64,000 bases of DNA from DATADD01 sp046262355. Its GTDB lineage: Bacteria > Actinomycetota > CADDZG01 > WHSQ01. Location: contig JBHEMX010000099.1 of NCBI GenBank assembly GCA_046262355.1, positions 1 through 64,000 of the forward strand. The letters are read 5' to 3'. The position numbers and the translations under genes were made by a program. Shown here in pieces: positions 1 through 8,376 of the stretch (within the stretch, counting starts at the first letter, position 1; each line of letters begins with the position of its first letter). The notes beneath the pieces are model-generated. The model was not told where the DNA came from. It worked only from the letters and a program-made list of their open reading frames with translations, and did not search any database.

Positions 1-135
1 GAGGCCATGAACAACAACGCCAAGGCGATCAGCCATCGGGCGCGCGGCTTCCGCACCGAGAATGCCTTCACGCTCGCCATGTATCACTGCCTGGGACGGC
101 TTCAGCTACCCGAGACCTGGCACAAATTCGCGTGA
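1..135 (+). CDS. ISL3-family transposase, C-terminal end (partial)
   Basis: An open frame enters from the left edge of the window and ends in TGA at 133-135, giving 44 residues. The peptide contains NNNAKAISHRARGFRTENAF, which resembles the end of ISL3-type DDE transposases, where a basic K-x-I-x-R-x-A-x-G-[FY] run is followed by an aromatic helix. The upstream part lies outside the window, so it cannot be said whether the transposase is intact. Its neighbours are further insertion-sequence and intron remnants. The family call rests on a short motif. Confidence 0.65.
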   Translation, partial: EAMNNNAKAISHRARGFRTENAFTLAMYHCLGRLQLPETWHKFA

Positions 136-420
136 GGAGCCATTAAAGGAACTCTGATTGTTGAAATCGCATGTCAGGAAGACCTCGAAGTGGCGTTGCT
201 CGGGTTCGAGATCGAAAGGCCCACTTTGGATTGCTTCGGTTGAAGAAGAAGGATTCTGTCGTCTTGATACCTCGCCGGTGGCTGGGTCCTGACCTACCCC
301 ACAGAATTGAGGGCCATCAAGCAACTTGGGTTGTTCCTCCCGAGGACTTTGCTCCGTTTGCCGGAGCTGCTGGCCCGAGTCTGGAATTGAACATGCGACC
401 GTTTGCGACCGTCATTGGCA

Positions 421-510
421 GCGGCCATCAGAAACTCCACGGAGGCGGCCATTAAGAATCCCCAACCGCGGCCACGAGAAATCCCCACTGGCGGCCACGA
501 GACCTCCTCG
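421..510. repeat. Four tandem GCGGCC-containing repeats, IS21-type right end
   Basis: Four copies of an imperfect unit of about 23 bp, beginning GCGGCCAYNAGAA and continuing into a short C/A-rich stretch, start at 421, 445, 468 and 491 (spacings 24, 23, 23). They end a few bases beyond the stop codon of istB at 518. IS21-family elements are known to carry multiple terminal repeats at their ends that serve as transposase binding sites. Their position next to istB is what is expected of the right end of such an element. The matching left end is not recognisable in the window. Confidence 0.6.
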
Positions 511-517
511 CGAGAGT

Positions 518-1294
518 CTAGGTCAGAGACACCACCCCTTTCCCGCTCATGGCCTCGGCCAGCCGCTGGGAATCACCTTCGGTGATGACGATGTGTGCAT
601 GGTGGAGCAGTCGATCGACGGTGGGACCGGCCAGTGCCCGAGGCATGATCGTGTCGAACCCCGAGGGATGGACGTTGGACGTGATCGCGATGCTTCTCCG
701 CTCGTAGGCCGCGTCGGCGATGCGGTAGAGCGCCTCGGCTTCCGCTTGTCCCGCCGGGAGCATGCCGATGTCGTCGACGATGATGAGCTCGGCGCGACAG
801 ATGCGGGCCACGACCTTGTTGGTCGATGCATCGACCTTGGAGCGGTCGATCGTCTGCGTGAGCGTCTCGAGCGTGAACCACGACACCTTGAGGCCCTCAT
901 CGATAGCGCGATGTCCGAGCGCTTCGCACAAGTGCGACTTGCCTGTTCCCGACGGGCCCGAGACCGACAGGTTCTCGGCCCGGGAAACCCACTCGAGCGT
1001 CATCAAGGCGCGCTGTGTCTGGACCGGGATCGATGACGCGTCCTCACGCCACGACTCGAACGTCTTTCCCGACGGGAACGCAGCGCGGTGCCGTCGCATC
1101 TCGCGCGTCGCGCCGTCGCGTCCTTTGGCCTCCTCTGTGAGCAAGACGGTGAGCACCTCTGCCGGATCCCAGCGTTGCGACTTAGCGGTCGCGATCACCT
1201 CGGGCGCGAGCGCTCGCAAGTAAGGCAGCCTGAGCCTGCGCGTCAGTGCCATGAGCTCGTCGGGCAATCCTGCGATTGCTGGCCCTCTCGTCAT
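518..1294 (-). CDS. istB: IS21-family helper ATPase IstB
   Basis: This 258-residue AAA+ protein assists the IstA transposase of IS21 elements in target selection and DNA deformation. Walker A is GPSGTGKS at residues 113-120, Walker B is LIIVDDIG at 170-177, and a sensor-like ITSN sits near 204-207. The ATG at 1294 is chosen because GGGAGGAG lies just upstream; the frame extends further but that part shows no family similarity. The length is typical for IstB. The partner istA, normally immediately upstream, is absent: a group II intron 3' end lies there instead. The element is therefore probably immobile, although the ATPase itself is intact. Confidence 0.9.
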   Translation of the reverse strand: MTRGPAIAGLPDELMALTRRLRLPYLRALAPEVIATAKSQRWDPAEVLTVLLTEEAKGRDGATREMRRHRAAFPSGKTFESWREDASSIPVQTQRALMTLEWVSRAENLSVSGPSGTGKSHLCEALGHRAIDEGLKVSWFTLETLTQTIDRSKVDASTNKVVARICRAELIIVDDIGMLPAGQAEAEALYRIADAAYERRSIAITSNVHPSGFDTIMPRALAGPTVDRLLHHAHIVITEGDSQRLAEAMSGKGVVSLT

Positions 1295-1472
1295 CGTCCG
1301 AACTCCTCCCACGATCCGGTCCCCTGCGCCAGGCTCGAAGATGCGTCGAGGATCGTTGGCTGCGTCATCGACCGTTGGTCTCGATCGTGGAGTCAACGAC
1401 CTCGGGCTTGTGCGGCTGTCGGGAAGCGTCCGAAACGGAGCCGTGAATCTCACTCGGTGAAGTGATGTGGTT

Positions 1473-1591
1473 GAGCCGTGTGATCGAAAGGTCACGCACG
1501 GTTCTTTGGGGGGCGGAGGAGACGTGCTGACGCAACCAATTCCGGTACTGCACCGGTCCACTGACGTCGGTGGCGCGCCTCCGTCCTACCC
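1473..1591 (+). ncRNA. Group II intron 3' end (domain V and probable domain VI)
   Basis: Positions 1473-1504 fold as a canonical group II intron domain V. The outer 8-bp helix starts GAGCCGUG, a two-nucleotide CG bulge lies on the 3' strand, and a 5-bp upper helix is capped by a GAAA tetraloop. The AGC catalytic triad is present. Downstream, 1512-1519 can pair with 1578-1585 as the base of a domain VI, followed by CTACCC, a common bacterial group II intron 3' terminus. Domains I-IV and the reverse transcriptase are missing, because the sequence upstream is antisense to istB. This is therefore a truncated remnant. The domain VI limits and 3' boundary are less certain than domain V. Confidence 0.8.
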
Positions 1592-1737
1592 GCCGTCCAG
1601 TTTCTATCTGGTCGTTTGATCCCACGAAGCGTCAGGAAGCCTTAAGGAAAGCGAGCTCTCATGATTCGTAGGGAGCCTTGCCACAGCGGGGCGTTGCGAG
1701 ATGGATCGAAGGGGAGCATTGGCGGACTCCGCCGGCG

Positions 1738-2028
1738 TCAGGATCCAGGCCTTCGTCGGGCTGATTGAGTCTCGAGCGTGTATCCAATCTCAGGGGTCGC
1801 GAAGGCACTCAACCTCTCAAACTCGCAGTCGCCGTTGGCAATCAGGGAAGCGGCCCGTTCAGTCGCTTCCGCAACCTCCTTTGGGCCTTGTGCGAACGGG
1901 CGGAGCGGATTACAGAGAGTTACGTCTTTGCGTTGCGGGAACATCTGGATGACGGGTTGAGGATGCCTTTTGACAAACTCGAGAAGTGCTGCCTGGTACC
2001 GCTCTTCAGCCTGATCGAAGCTTTCCAT
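1738..2028 (-). CDS. NTF2/SnoaL-like protein, truncated
   Basis: This is a 96-residue frame whose first 85 residues look like an NTF2-fold (SnoaL/DUF4440) protein. An N-terminal helix resembling AEERYQAALLEFVKRHPQPV is followed by a DVTLCNPLRPFAQGPKEV strand-loop and an ERAAS helix. Family members usually run to about 120-140 residues, but after GYTLE the frame turns into a basic tail (ARRRPGS) and stops, which suggests a frameshift or truncation. No substrate can be assigned because the pocket is incomplete. It lies between IS21/intron debris and a toxin-antitoxin pair and may be a decaying passenger gene. Confidence 0.5.
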   Translation of the reverse strand: MESFDQAEERYQAALLEFVKRHPQPVIQMFPQRKDVTLCNPLRPFAQGPKEVAEATERAASLIANGDCEFERLSAFATPEIGYTLETQSARRRPGS

Positions 2029-2280
2029 GCGGGCTCCCGTCCACTCTTTCTAGGCGATGTTAGGTATGTACGAACGAGTTTAGTCGAGCCGCATCGGGAC
2101 CACGGCACAGTTCTGGCCGATACGTCGGGCGCGGAGCGATGTTAGCAAGAATCGGTCTCGAAAGACTAGGCGTGTGAAAATGATGTCCGATGTGGCCTAT
2201 GAGTGGTCGGTTTAAGAACGTGTCGGGTCTCCTGCCAGTCGCTCACGACGACGACCCTGGAAGTCGGCGTGTCACTGGAA

Positions 2281-2718
2281 TCAGGGGCTGGTTGCCGGCG
2301 ACACGACGAAACCTGAGGACTCGGCTGCTTCCCACAACCTTCGGTCCCAGCACGCGAAGAGGACCTCGTTGCGTGACTCCTCCGCTATCAGGTCTGCGGA
2401 CGCGAGGTGGATGGCATCCGCGGCCCGGAGGGGATGAAGACGCGTCAACTCGCCCGCCGCCTTGGTCAGGATCTCATCAAGCTCCACGACCTGCAACTGA
2501 AGCCACCGGTCATCTAGATTTCGGACCGTCATAGATTCCCCCCGCGCTTGCAATCGTCCTTCGCGCCTGGCGCGCGACAGAGCGGCGCGGCACTCGACAT
2601 AGGTGATCCGTGACGTGGCCACGATCGTGGCCTCGGCCAACAGCTCCAGGACGACGTCACGTTGTTCTTCTGAGACAAATGCCTTTATGAGGGCACTCGA
2701 ATCGACGTAAGTCTTCAG
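2281..2718 (-). CDS. vapC: VapC-type PIN-domain toxin
   Basis: A predicted PIN-domain ribonuclease of 145 residues when read from a CTG at 2718. The first in-frame ATG/GTG/TTG candidate is a TTG at 2640, but starting there would delete KTYVDSSALIKAF, which carries the first catalytic aspartate (D6). The acidic quartet is then D6, E42, D101 and D125, as expected for VapC proteins. The CTG overlaps the vapB stop as CTGA, and a GAGG lies about 7 nt upstream inside vapB, consistent with translational coupling. VapC toxins cleave tRNA or rRNA and are held inactive by the antitoxin. The function is firm; the CTG start is inferred. Confidence 0.85.
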   Translation of the reverse strand: MKTYVDSSALIKAFVSEEQRDVVLELLAEATIVATSRITYVECRAALSRARREGRLQARGESMTVRNLDDRWLQLQVVELDEILTKAAGELTRLHPLRAADAIHLASADLIAEESRNEVLFACWDRRLWEAAESSGFVVSPATSP

Positions 2719-2978
2719 CGACGATCCTCAGCGATGTAATCGGATAGAGATGGCCCTGCTCCTAGGCTCGGCACCTTTCGGGGAGGTAGGAACTTCTTCC
2801 CAGCCCAAGTAACGCGACCTTCAGCCATCAGCTTGGCGATCTGATGGGGCACGCCAGCGGGAATCATCCGAGCAACCGGTACCCCTCTATCGGTTACGAC
2901 CACCGTCTCTCCGTCCCGCACTTTCCGCAGGTAACTGCTGAGCGAGTTTTTCAGCTCTCGGACTCCGACTTCAATCAT
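2715..2978 (-). CDS. vapB: Phd/YefM-type antitoxin (VapB)
   Basis: An 87-residue antitoxin. The N-terminus MIEVGVRELKNSLSSYLRKV is the conserved DNA-binding region of the Phd/YefM fold, followed by DGETVVVTDRGVPVARMIP. The C-terminal 30 residues are proline-rich and probably wrap around the toxin. It lies immediately upstream of the VapC toxin, with a 4-nt CTGA overlap that fits an autoregulated two-gene module. Such pairs are common on mobile and decaying regions, which suits this setting. Confidence 0.88.
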   Translation of the reverse strand: MIEVGVRELKNSLSSYLRKVRDGETVVVTDRGVPVARMIPAGVPHQIAKLMAEGRVTWAGKKFLPPRKVPSLGAGPSLSDYIAEDRR

Positions 2979-3196
2979 GTGGCAACAATAGCAAGGAAGT
3001 AGCTACATAGCCATCTCGGCCAATCGCCGCCGACGTCCTAAGGTACGGGATGAAGCGGGATTTCGTGCCCCCGGGCAAAGTAAACTCATCAAGGAGTGCC
3101 CGGGCGCGGATCAGCCGGTCCCTTAGCGACAAACCCAGTCGATGCGTTGGAGGTCGCCGCGCGCCTCACGCCGATTGGTCGTTGTCCAAGCGGGCT

Positions 3197-4035
3197 TCAG
3201 CTGGCTACGGCCATGAGAGCGACACCCGGGAACTCGTAGCCTCCGCCGGCGGCAAAGGGGACGAATGTCTCCTTAAGCTGCGCCTTGATCGCCCTGCGCT
3301 GATCGTCGGTGAGCCCGCGGAGCACCATTGCGATCGGGCCCGCCGTGTCGGTTGTGACGCTCATGTACTCGTCGACGTCGCCTAAGGGGAAGCGCACCGG
3401 CACCTCCTCCGTACGCACGGCGCCGAAGCCCGCACCCTCGAGCAGAGCCAGCGTACGCTTCTCGCTCGCCATGCTGAATGGGCTCGGAATCCCGGGCTCC
3501 GGCGGCGCCATGAAGCCGCGCCCAATGAGGGTCAAGGCGATGATTGCGAAGAAGGGTTGCGCTCCGTGGTCCCCCACACCGCCAGCGCCAGGCGCCCACT
3601 TGGCCGCAGCACGCGGCGGGTCTCGGACAGCGCCGTGGCGGGGTCGGCCATGAGCACGTAGCCGAATCGGCAGAGCACACCATCGACCGAGTCCGTCTCG
3701 AGCTCGATGTGCTCGGCATCCATCACCCTGTGATCCACGTTGCCCACCCTGAGCTCGGCGCTGCGGCCCCGGGCAACGTCCACCATCGCGGGCGAGAAGT
3801 CGGTTGAGATCAGGCGGCCACCCTCACCGAGGATGGCGGCCGCTTCGAATCCGGTGTCCCCCGCCCCAGCCGCAAGCTCGAGCTCAGTGTCGCCGGGTTG
3901 CGGCGCGAGTTCCCGGATCATCCACTCGCGGACCGGCGTCGTGACCTCCTCTACAAAGGCTCATCGGCGCTCCCAACCCGGCGCGATCGCCTCGGCGATT
4001 TCGTAGCCTTTGCGGCGAATTTCCTCAATCTGCAT
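3197..4035 (-). pseudogene. SAM-dependent methyltransferase, disrupted
   Basis: A UbiE/COQ5-like class I methyltransferase interrupted twice. The ATG at 4035 has a good AAGGAGA upstream. Residues 1-24 are followed by an in-frame TGA at 3961-3963, after which the same frame continues with FVEEVTTPVREW and motif I (TELELAAGAGDTGF). Near 3570 the frame shifts: the strand ending in LALAVWG continues in another frame as AQPFFAIIALTLIGRG and runs to 3197. Rejoined, the product would be about 278 residues with normal motif order. The two lesions point to a pseudogene, or to sequence errors in a low-quality stretch. No substrate can be assigned. Confidence 0.75.
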
Positions 4036-4106
4036 CGAGTCTCCTTTCTTCCACCGGCGACGAGGATGTCCCGCCCGTCGTGGATTTTGAGTCGGCCCTC
4101 CACTGA

Positions 4107-5294
4107 GTGCGGACGCTCAAGGTGCTCCTGCTTTCGATTGTCATCACGGCGCTCGCAGGGGGGCCCGCCCTCGCGTGCGGCGGCCTCGTCGCACCGAACG
4201 GCTCGGTGAACCTGGTGCGCACGACCACGCTGGCGGCCTACGTCGACGGCCTCGAGCACTACGCCACCTCGTTCGAGTTCACCGGCGCAGGCGGAGGCAA
4301 GTTCGGCTCGATCGTCCCGCTACCCGACGTGCCTTCAGACGTCGACAAGGCCGGGCGGTGGACCCTCCAGCGTCTCGTCGAGGAGGTTCGGCCGCCGGCA
4401 GCTCTGGAGGCGAACCAGTCGGTCACCTTGCGTGCGGCGGACTCGGCGGAGGTCTTGCTCGAGAAGCGCGTGAGCGCGCTCGACGTCACCGTGCTGCGAG
4501 GCGGCGGCGACGAGGTCGGGAAGTGGGCCGAGGAGAACGGCTTCTTCCTGCCACCCGATGCTCCCGAAGTGCTCGACTTCTACGCCGAGCGGAGCCCCGT
4601 CTTCATGGCGGTCCGCTTCGATCTGAAGCGCGCCAAGGCCAAAGACCTCCAATCCGGCGACGGCATCCCGGTACACCTGACGATCCCCACCGATCGTCCC
4701 TGGGTGCCGCTCCGCATCCTTGCGCTCGGGCGGCAGCCCGAGGAGATCGTCGAGGCCGACGTCTTCCTGTTGAACCAGACCAGGCCCGCCCTGATGCCGG
4801 AAATGGAGGCTCCCGGTTCGTCGCAGGGTCTCGTGCTGGAGCGCAGCGAGAAGGCGTCAGAGGGCCTGCTGACCGACCTCGCGGGCGATCGCGGTATGGA
4901 ATGGCTGCCGACGAAGGACATGTGGCTCGACTACGTCCGCATCAACGTGCCCGCCGCTCAGCTCGACCACGACCTCGCGCTGAGTGTCGAGGCTGACGCG
5001 CCCTCACCGGTGGACGCGGGCTTCGCTCTGGCCGGTGCAACGGTTCCCCAAGAACCTGCTCCGGTCGAGGCGTGGGTGGGAGCGGGGCTCGTCGGCCTGG
5101 TCGCCCTCGTCTCGTCGATCACCTCGTGTCGCCGAGGCGATGACACTCGGGTTGCGGCTCGGCCTCGGTCTTCTGGCTCTGGTCCTGGGCGCCTGCGCGC
5201 CTGCCGAGGCGCGGGGACCCGAGGTGTTCGTCGAGATCAACCACTCCCGCTTCTCTCCCGATCGCTACAGGTTCGAAGCGGGCACGACCGTTGA
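4107..5294 (+). CDS. DUF2330-family exported protein
   Basis: A secreted or membrane-anchored protein of the DUF2330 family, whose function is not established. The GTG start gives an N-terminal signal sequence with a hydrophobic core at residues 5-20 and a cysteine right after ALA (C24), as is usual for the family. The family-typical body with a PNGSVNLVRTT segment follows, and a hydrophobic stretch near residues 322-340 looks like a C-terminal anchor. The last 50 residues are arginine/serine-rich and overlap the next gene by 155 bp. This tail is suspicious: a single-base shift near 5135 would end the protein at TGA 5141, right at the cupredoxin start. Confidence 0.75.
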   Translation: MRTLKVLLLSIVITALAGGPALACGGLVAPNGSVNLVRTTTLAAYVDGLEHYATSFEFTGAGGGKFGSIVPLPDVPSDVDKAGRWTLQRLVEEVRPPAALEANQSVTLRAADSAEVLLEKRVSALDVTVLRGGGDEVGKWAEENGFFLPPDAPEVLDFYAERSPVFMAVRFDLKRAKAKDLQSGDGIPVHLTIPTDRPWVPLRILALGRQPEEIVEADVFLLNQTRPALMPEMEAPGSSQGLVLERSEKASEGLLTDLAGDRGMEWLPTKDMWLDYVRINVPAAQLDHDLALSVEADAPSPVDAGFALAGATVPQEPAPVEAWVGAGLVGLVALVSSITSCRRGDDTRVAARPRSSGSGPGRLRACRGAGTRGVRRDQPLPLLSRSLQVRSGHDR

Positions 5295-5535
5295 GTTCGT
5301 GAACGGCGGGCCCATCGACCACGAGTTCATCCTCGGCGACACCTCCGTTCAGGATCGCCACGAGCGCGGCAACCATGCGCAACACGACTTGATCCCCGGC
5401 GAGATATCCGTGCCGGCGGGCGCCACGGTGTCCACCACCTACGACTTCACTCAGCCGGGCAGACTGATCATCGGGTGTCATCTCCCCACCCACTACGATT
5501 ACGGCATGAGAGCGCCGTTATTGGTCGCGCCCTGA
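5140..5535 (+). CDS. Cupredoxin-like copper-binding lipoprotein
   Basis: A 131-residue exported cupredoxin. The ATG at 5140 starts a short signal peptide ending in a lipobox (LVLGAC, lipidated Cys19). The type-1 copper ligands are visible as H61 in the IDHEF segment and C113, H118 and M123 in CHLPTHYDYGM, the C-x4-H-x4-M pattern of plastocyanin/azurin-like domains. It probably transfers electrons or handles copper on the outer face of the membrane. The start overlaps the tail of the DUF2330 gene, so the two are likely co-transcribed. Its partner in electron transfer is not evident in the neighbourhood. Confidence 0.85.
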   Translation: MTLGLRLGLGLLALVLGACAPAEARGPEVFVEINHSRFSPDRYRFEAGTTVEFVNGGPIDHEFILGDTSVQDRHERGNHAQHDLIPGEISVPAGATVSTTYDFTQPGRLIIGCHLPTHYDYGMRAPLLVAP

Positions 5536-5599
5536 AGTAGATTCACAACAACCCTGCGATCTGCGACATGGACATTGCTGGGTGACGAGGGGGTTGCAG

Positions 5600-6325
5600 A
5601 TCGGCAGAACCAAGCCGGATCTCACCTCGGCTTGAGCAAGGTTGACGGCCGAGTTGATGAGAGCCACATGCGTGAACGCTTGGGGGAAGTTGCCGAGCTG
5701 CTCGCCGGTGTGCGGGTCGATCTCCTCCGCGAGCAGCCCGAGGTCGTTGGCGTACCCGCCGTATTTCTGTAGAGGTGGATGGTGTCGAGCACCTCACCGT
5801 AGACGTCGAGCTGAAACCAGTGTACGGCTCCGTTGCCGATCCTAACCGGGGCGGATCGGCGATAGCCCTCGAGATGCGCGAGTTCGATCTCGGGAAGAAG
5901 GCGCTCCCCGGTCACGCCGTAGAGGATCTGCATGTCCTCGGCGCACCCGACGGTGGTCCTTATGAGCCATTGCGTGAAGGCGTGCGCTTCGGCTTGACAA
6001 CCCAGCGCCAAGAGCGTAAAGGCCGCGTCCCCTAAGCCACGTGCAGCGATAGTCCCAGTTGCACACGCCGCCGGTCGCTTCGGGCAGCGATGTCGTGGGG
6101 GCTGCGACGATTGCGCCCGTAGGGCCGTTGGTGAGCGGCTTCAGCACGAGCGCGCTTCTCGCAACAAGCTCCCGGTATGGACCTTCGTAGCTGCACTGCG
6201 CGGCCCATTTCCGCCAGAAGGTCGCCGTATCTTCCAGCCGCCCCGAAGTTTGCGCTGATCGAGTTCTTCGAAAGTGGCCTCGTGCGCGAGGTAAACCAGA
6301 TAATCGGGTAAAGCGATTCAACGGA
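5600..6325 (-). pseudogene. GH15 glucoamylase/trehalase-like, multiply frameshifted
   Basis: Fragments of a GH15 (glucoamylase/trehalase) catalytic domain lie in order on the minus strand but in different frames: SLYPIIWFTSR, then GRLEDTATFWRKWA, then PTGAIVAAPTTSLPE with VCNWDYRCTWLR, then CAEDMQILYGVTGE and AHLEGYRRSAPVRIGNG. The last part (ANDLGLLAEEIDPHTGEQLG) continues in yet another frame toward 5600. Intact family members exceed 550 residues, so both ends are missing as well. At least three frame changes make this a pseudogene. GH15 enzymes release glucose from trehalose or alpha-glucans. Confidence 0.8.
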
Positions 6326-6337
6326 GGGAGCTTGCCG

Positions 6338-6712
6338 ATGCCTCAAGGACGACCATCGATCATCGAGCTCGAACCGATCCCGCTCGCCGACACCGAGCTC
6401 GTGGCCCGGTTGTTCCGCGCGCTGGGGGACTCAACCCGACTGCGAATTCTCGAGTTGTTGCTCGACGAGGGCGAGCTTCATCAGATGGAGATCGTCAGGC
6501 GTCTGGGCGCGACTCAGGCACGCGTATCGGAGCACTTGGCGTGTCTCACGTGGTGCGGCTTCGTCGAGACGCGCACCAAAGGACGTAAGACCCTCTATCG
6601 CGTCACCAATCGTCAAGTGGGCGGTCTCGTCGACCGGGCCAAGCGGTTCTTGGAGCAAAACGAGGCTCAGATCGCCACATGCGGTCGTATTCGGCGCAAC
6701 GAGGGGAGCTAG
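6338..6712 (+). CDS. ArsR-family metal sensor, CmtR-like
   Basis: A winged-helix repressor of about 124 residues with the ATG at 6338 preceded by GGAGGG. The recognition helix region is ATQARVSEHLACLTWCGFVE. Cysteines at 69 and 73 in that helix and Cys115 near the C-terminus reproduce the three-cysteine layout known from CmtR, the mycobacterial cadmium/lead sensor (Cys57, Cys61, Cys102). It ends two bases before a mercuric reductase gene, so it probably represses that operon and releases DNA when a soft metal such as Hg(II), Cd(II) or Pb(II) binds. The metal specificity is an inference from this context. Confidence 0.85.
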   Translation: MPQGRPSIIELEPIPLADTELVARLFRALGDSTRLRILELLLDEGELHQMEIVRRLGATQARVSEHLACLTWCGFVETRTKGRKTLYRVTNRQVGGLVDRAKRFLEQNEAQIATCGRIRRNEGS

Positions 6713-6714
6713 TG

Positions 6715-8347
6715 ATGGCAAGGGTCAGAACGCGGGTGCAGGGGATGACGTGTGCCCACTGTGAGCAGACGGTTGAACATCTGCTGAGCGCGGCTGGAGC
6801 GAGGGATCCCAAAGCGGACTGGCGACGCGGCGACGCCGTCTTCGAGTTCGAGGGCGACAGGTCGGGCATCGAAGAGTCGTTCTCGGAGTCGCACTACCGG
6901 CCAGGCGAGATCGAAACGTTCGACGCGCCTCGGCCGGTCCCATCAACACAAAACGACGAGGAATACGACCTCGTCGCGATTGGCGCGCCCAGCGCCGCGT
7001 TCGCGGCCGCGATCCGTGCCACAAACCTCGGCGCCAGGGTCGCGATCGTCGAGCGCAACAACGTGGGCGGGACGTGCGTCAACGTGGGCTGCATCCCGTC
7101 CAAGAACCTGCTGGCGGCATCCTCGAGCTACCACCACGCAGGCCACCATCCCTTCGCCGGAGTGAAGACTTCCCAGGGCGGCGTCGACATGACGGATGTC
7201 ATCGGGATGAAGGCCGTTGTCGTATCGATGCTGCGCAAGGAGAAGTACCTTGATCTCGCCGAGCACTACGGCTTTGACATCATCGAGGGCAACGCCAGAT
7301 TCGCCAGCGCGGACGCGATCGCGGTCGACGGGCGCCGCACGGAGGCGGCGCGCTTCCTAATCGCGACCGGCTCGGCGCCGTGGACTCCCCCGATCGAGGG
7401 GCTCGAGGACGCGGGCTACCTCACCTCGACGAGCGCGATGGAACTCAAGGAACTCCCGCAATCTCTGGTGGTCATCGGAGGCAACTACATCGGGCTCGAG
7501 ATGGGCCAGATCTTCGCTAACCTCGGCAGCAAGGTGACGATCGTCGAGGCGCTCGATCGCGTCGCCCCGCTCGAGGAGCCCGAGATCTCGCAGCGGATGA
7601 CCAAGATCCTCACCGAGCAGGGGATCAAGGTAGTTGCATCGGCCAAGATCGTGCGGGTCGAGGGCGGTGAGACGAAGACCGTGGTCGCCGAGGTCGGCGA
7701 CGAAGAAGATCGCTTCGAGGGCGAGGAGGTTCTCGTCGCGTCGGGAAGGCGTCCGGTCCTCAACGGGCTCGAACTCGAAAACGCAGGGATCGAGCGCGAT
7801 GATTTCGGTACCCTCGTGCTCGACGATGGGTTGCGCACGACCAACGAGCGTGTCTTTGGCCGGCGACGTGACCGGGGCGCCGCAGTTCGTCTACGTCGCG
7901 GCGGCTCAGGGAACCGCCTCGGCAGATAACGCCATCTTGGGCGCGGGTCGAAAGATGGACTACAAGGCTCTGCCCCGGGTCACCTTCACGACTCCCAACA
8001 TCGCAGCCGTCGGCCTGACCGACGAAGAGGCCCAGGCCAAGGGATACAAATATGAATGCAGAACTCTCGAGCTCGAGCATATCCCGCGCCCGATCGTCAA
8101 TCTCGACACGCGCGGCGCGATCAAGATCGTTGCCGAGCGCGGTACCGGAAAGGTACTAGGCGTTCACGCGATCGCGGCCAACGCAGGTGACCTCATCCTC
8201 GCGGGCGTCTACGCGGTCAAGTTCGGCCTCACCATCCAGGACCTCGCCGATACCTAGTCTCCCTACCTGACGATGGCCGAAGGGATCAAACTGACCGCGC
8301 AGACCTTCACCGCGGATGTCGACAAGCTGTCGTGCTGCGCCGCCTGA
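6715..8347 (+). pseudogene. merA: Mercuric reductase, frameshift plus nonsense codon
   Basis: A mercuric(II) reductase, the NADPH-flavoenzyme that reduces Hg(II) to Hg(0). An N-terminal heavy-metal domain has GMTCAHC at residues 10-16. The FAD domain carries the redox disulfide GTCVNVGCIPSK (C121, C126). Near 7857 the frame slips by one base, and the sequence continues as AGDVTGAPQFVYVAA through the NAD and dimerisation domains. A TAG at about 8256-8258 then stands where MerA proteins normally have Trp (T-x-SPYLTMAEGIK). Beyond it the frame continues to the vicinal cysteine pair SCCAA and TGA at 8345. As read, the C-terminal Hg-binding cysteines are lost. Confidence 0.88.
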
Positions 8348-8376
8348 GAAATACATTAAGGAAAGAAGACAAAAAA

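Noticed and set aside
3961..3963. TGA in the methyltransferase as a second selenocysteine codon
   Set aside because: The family has no conserved cysteine or selenocysteine at this place, no hairpin follows, and the gene carries another frameshift, so decay is simpler.
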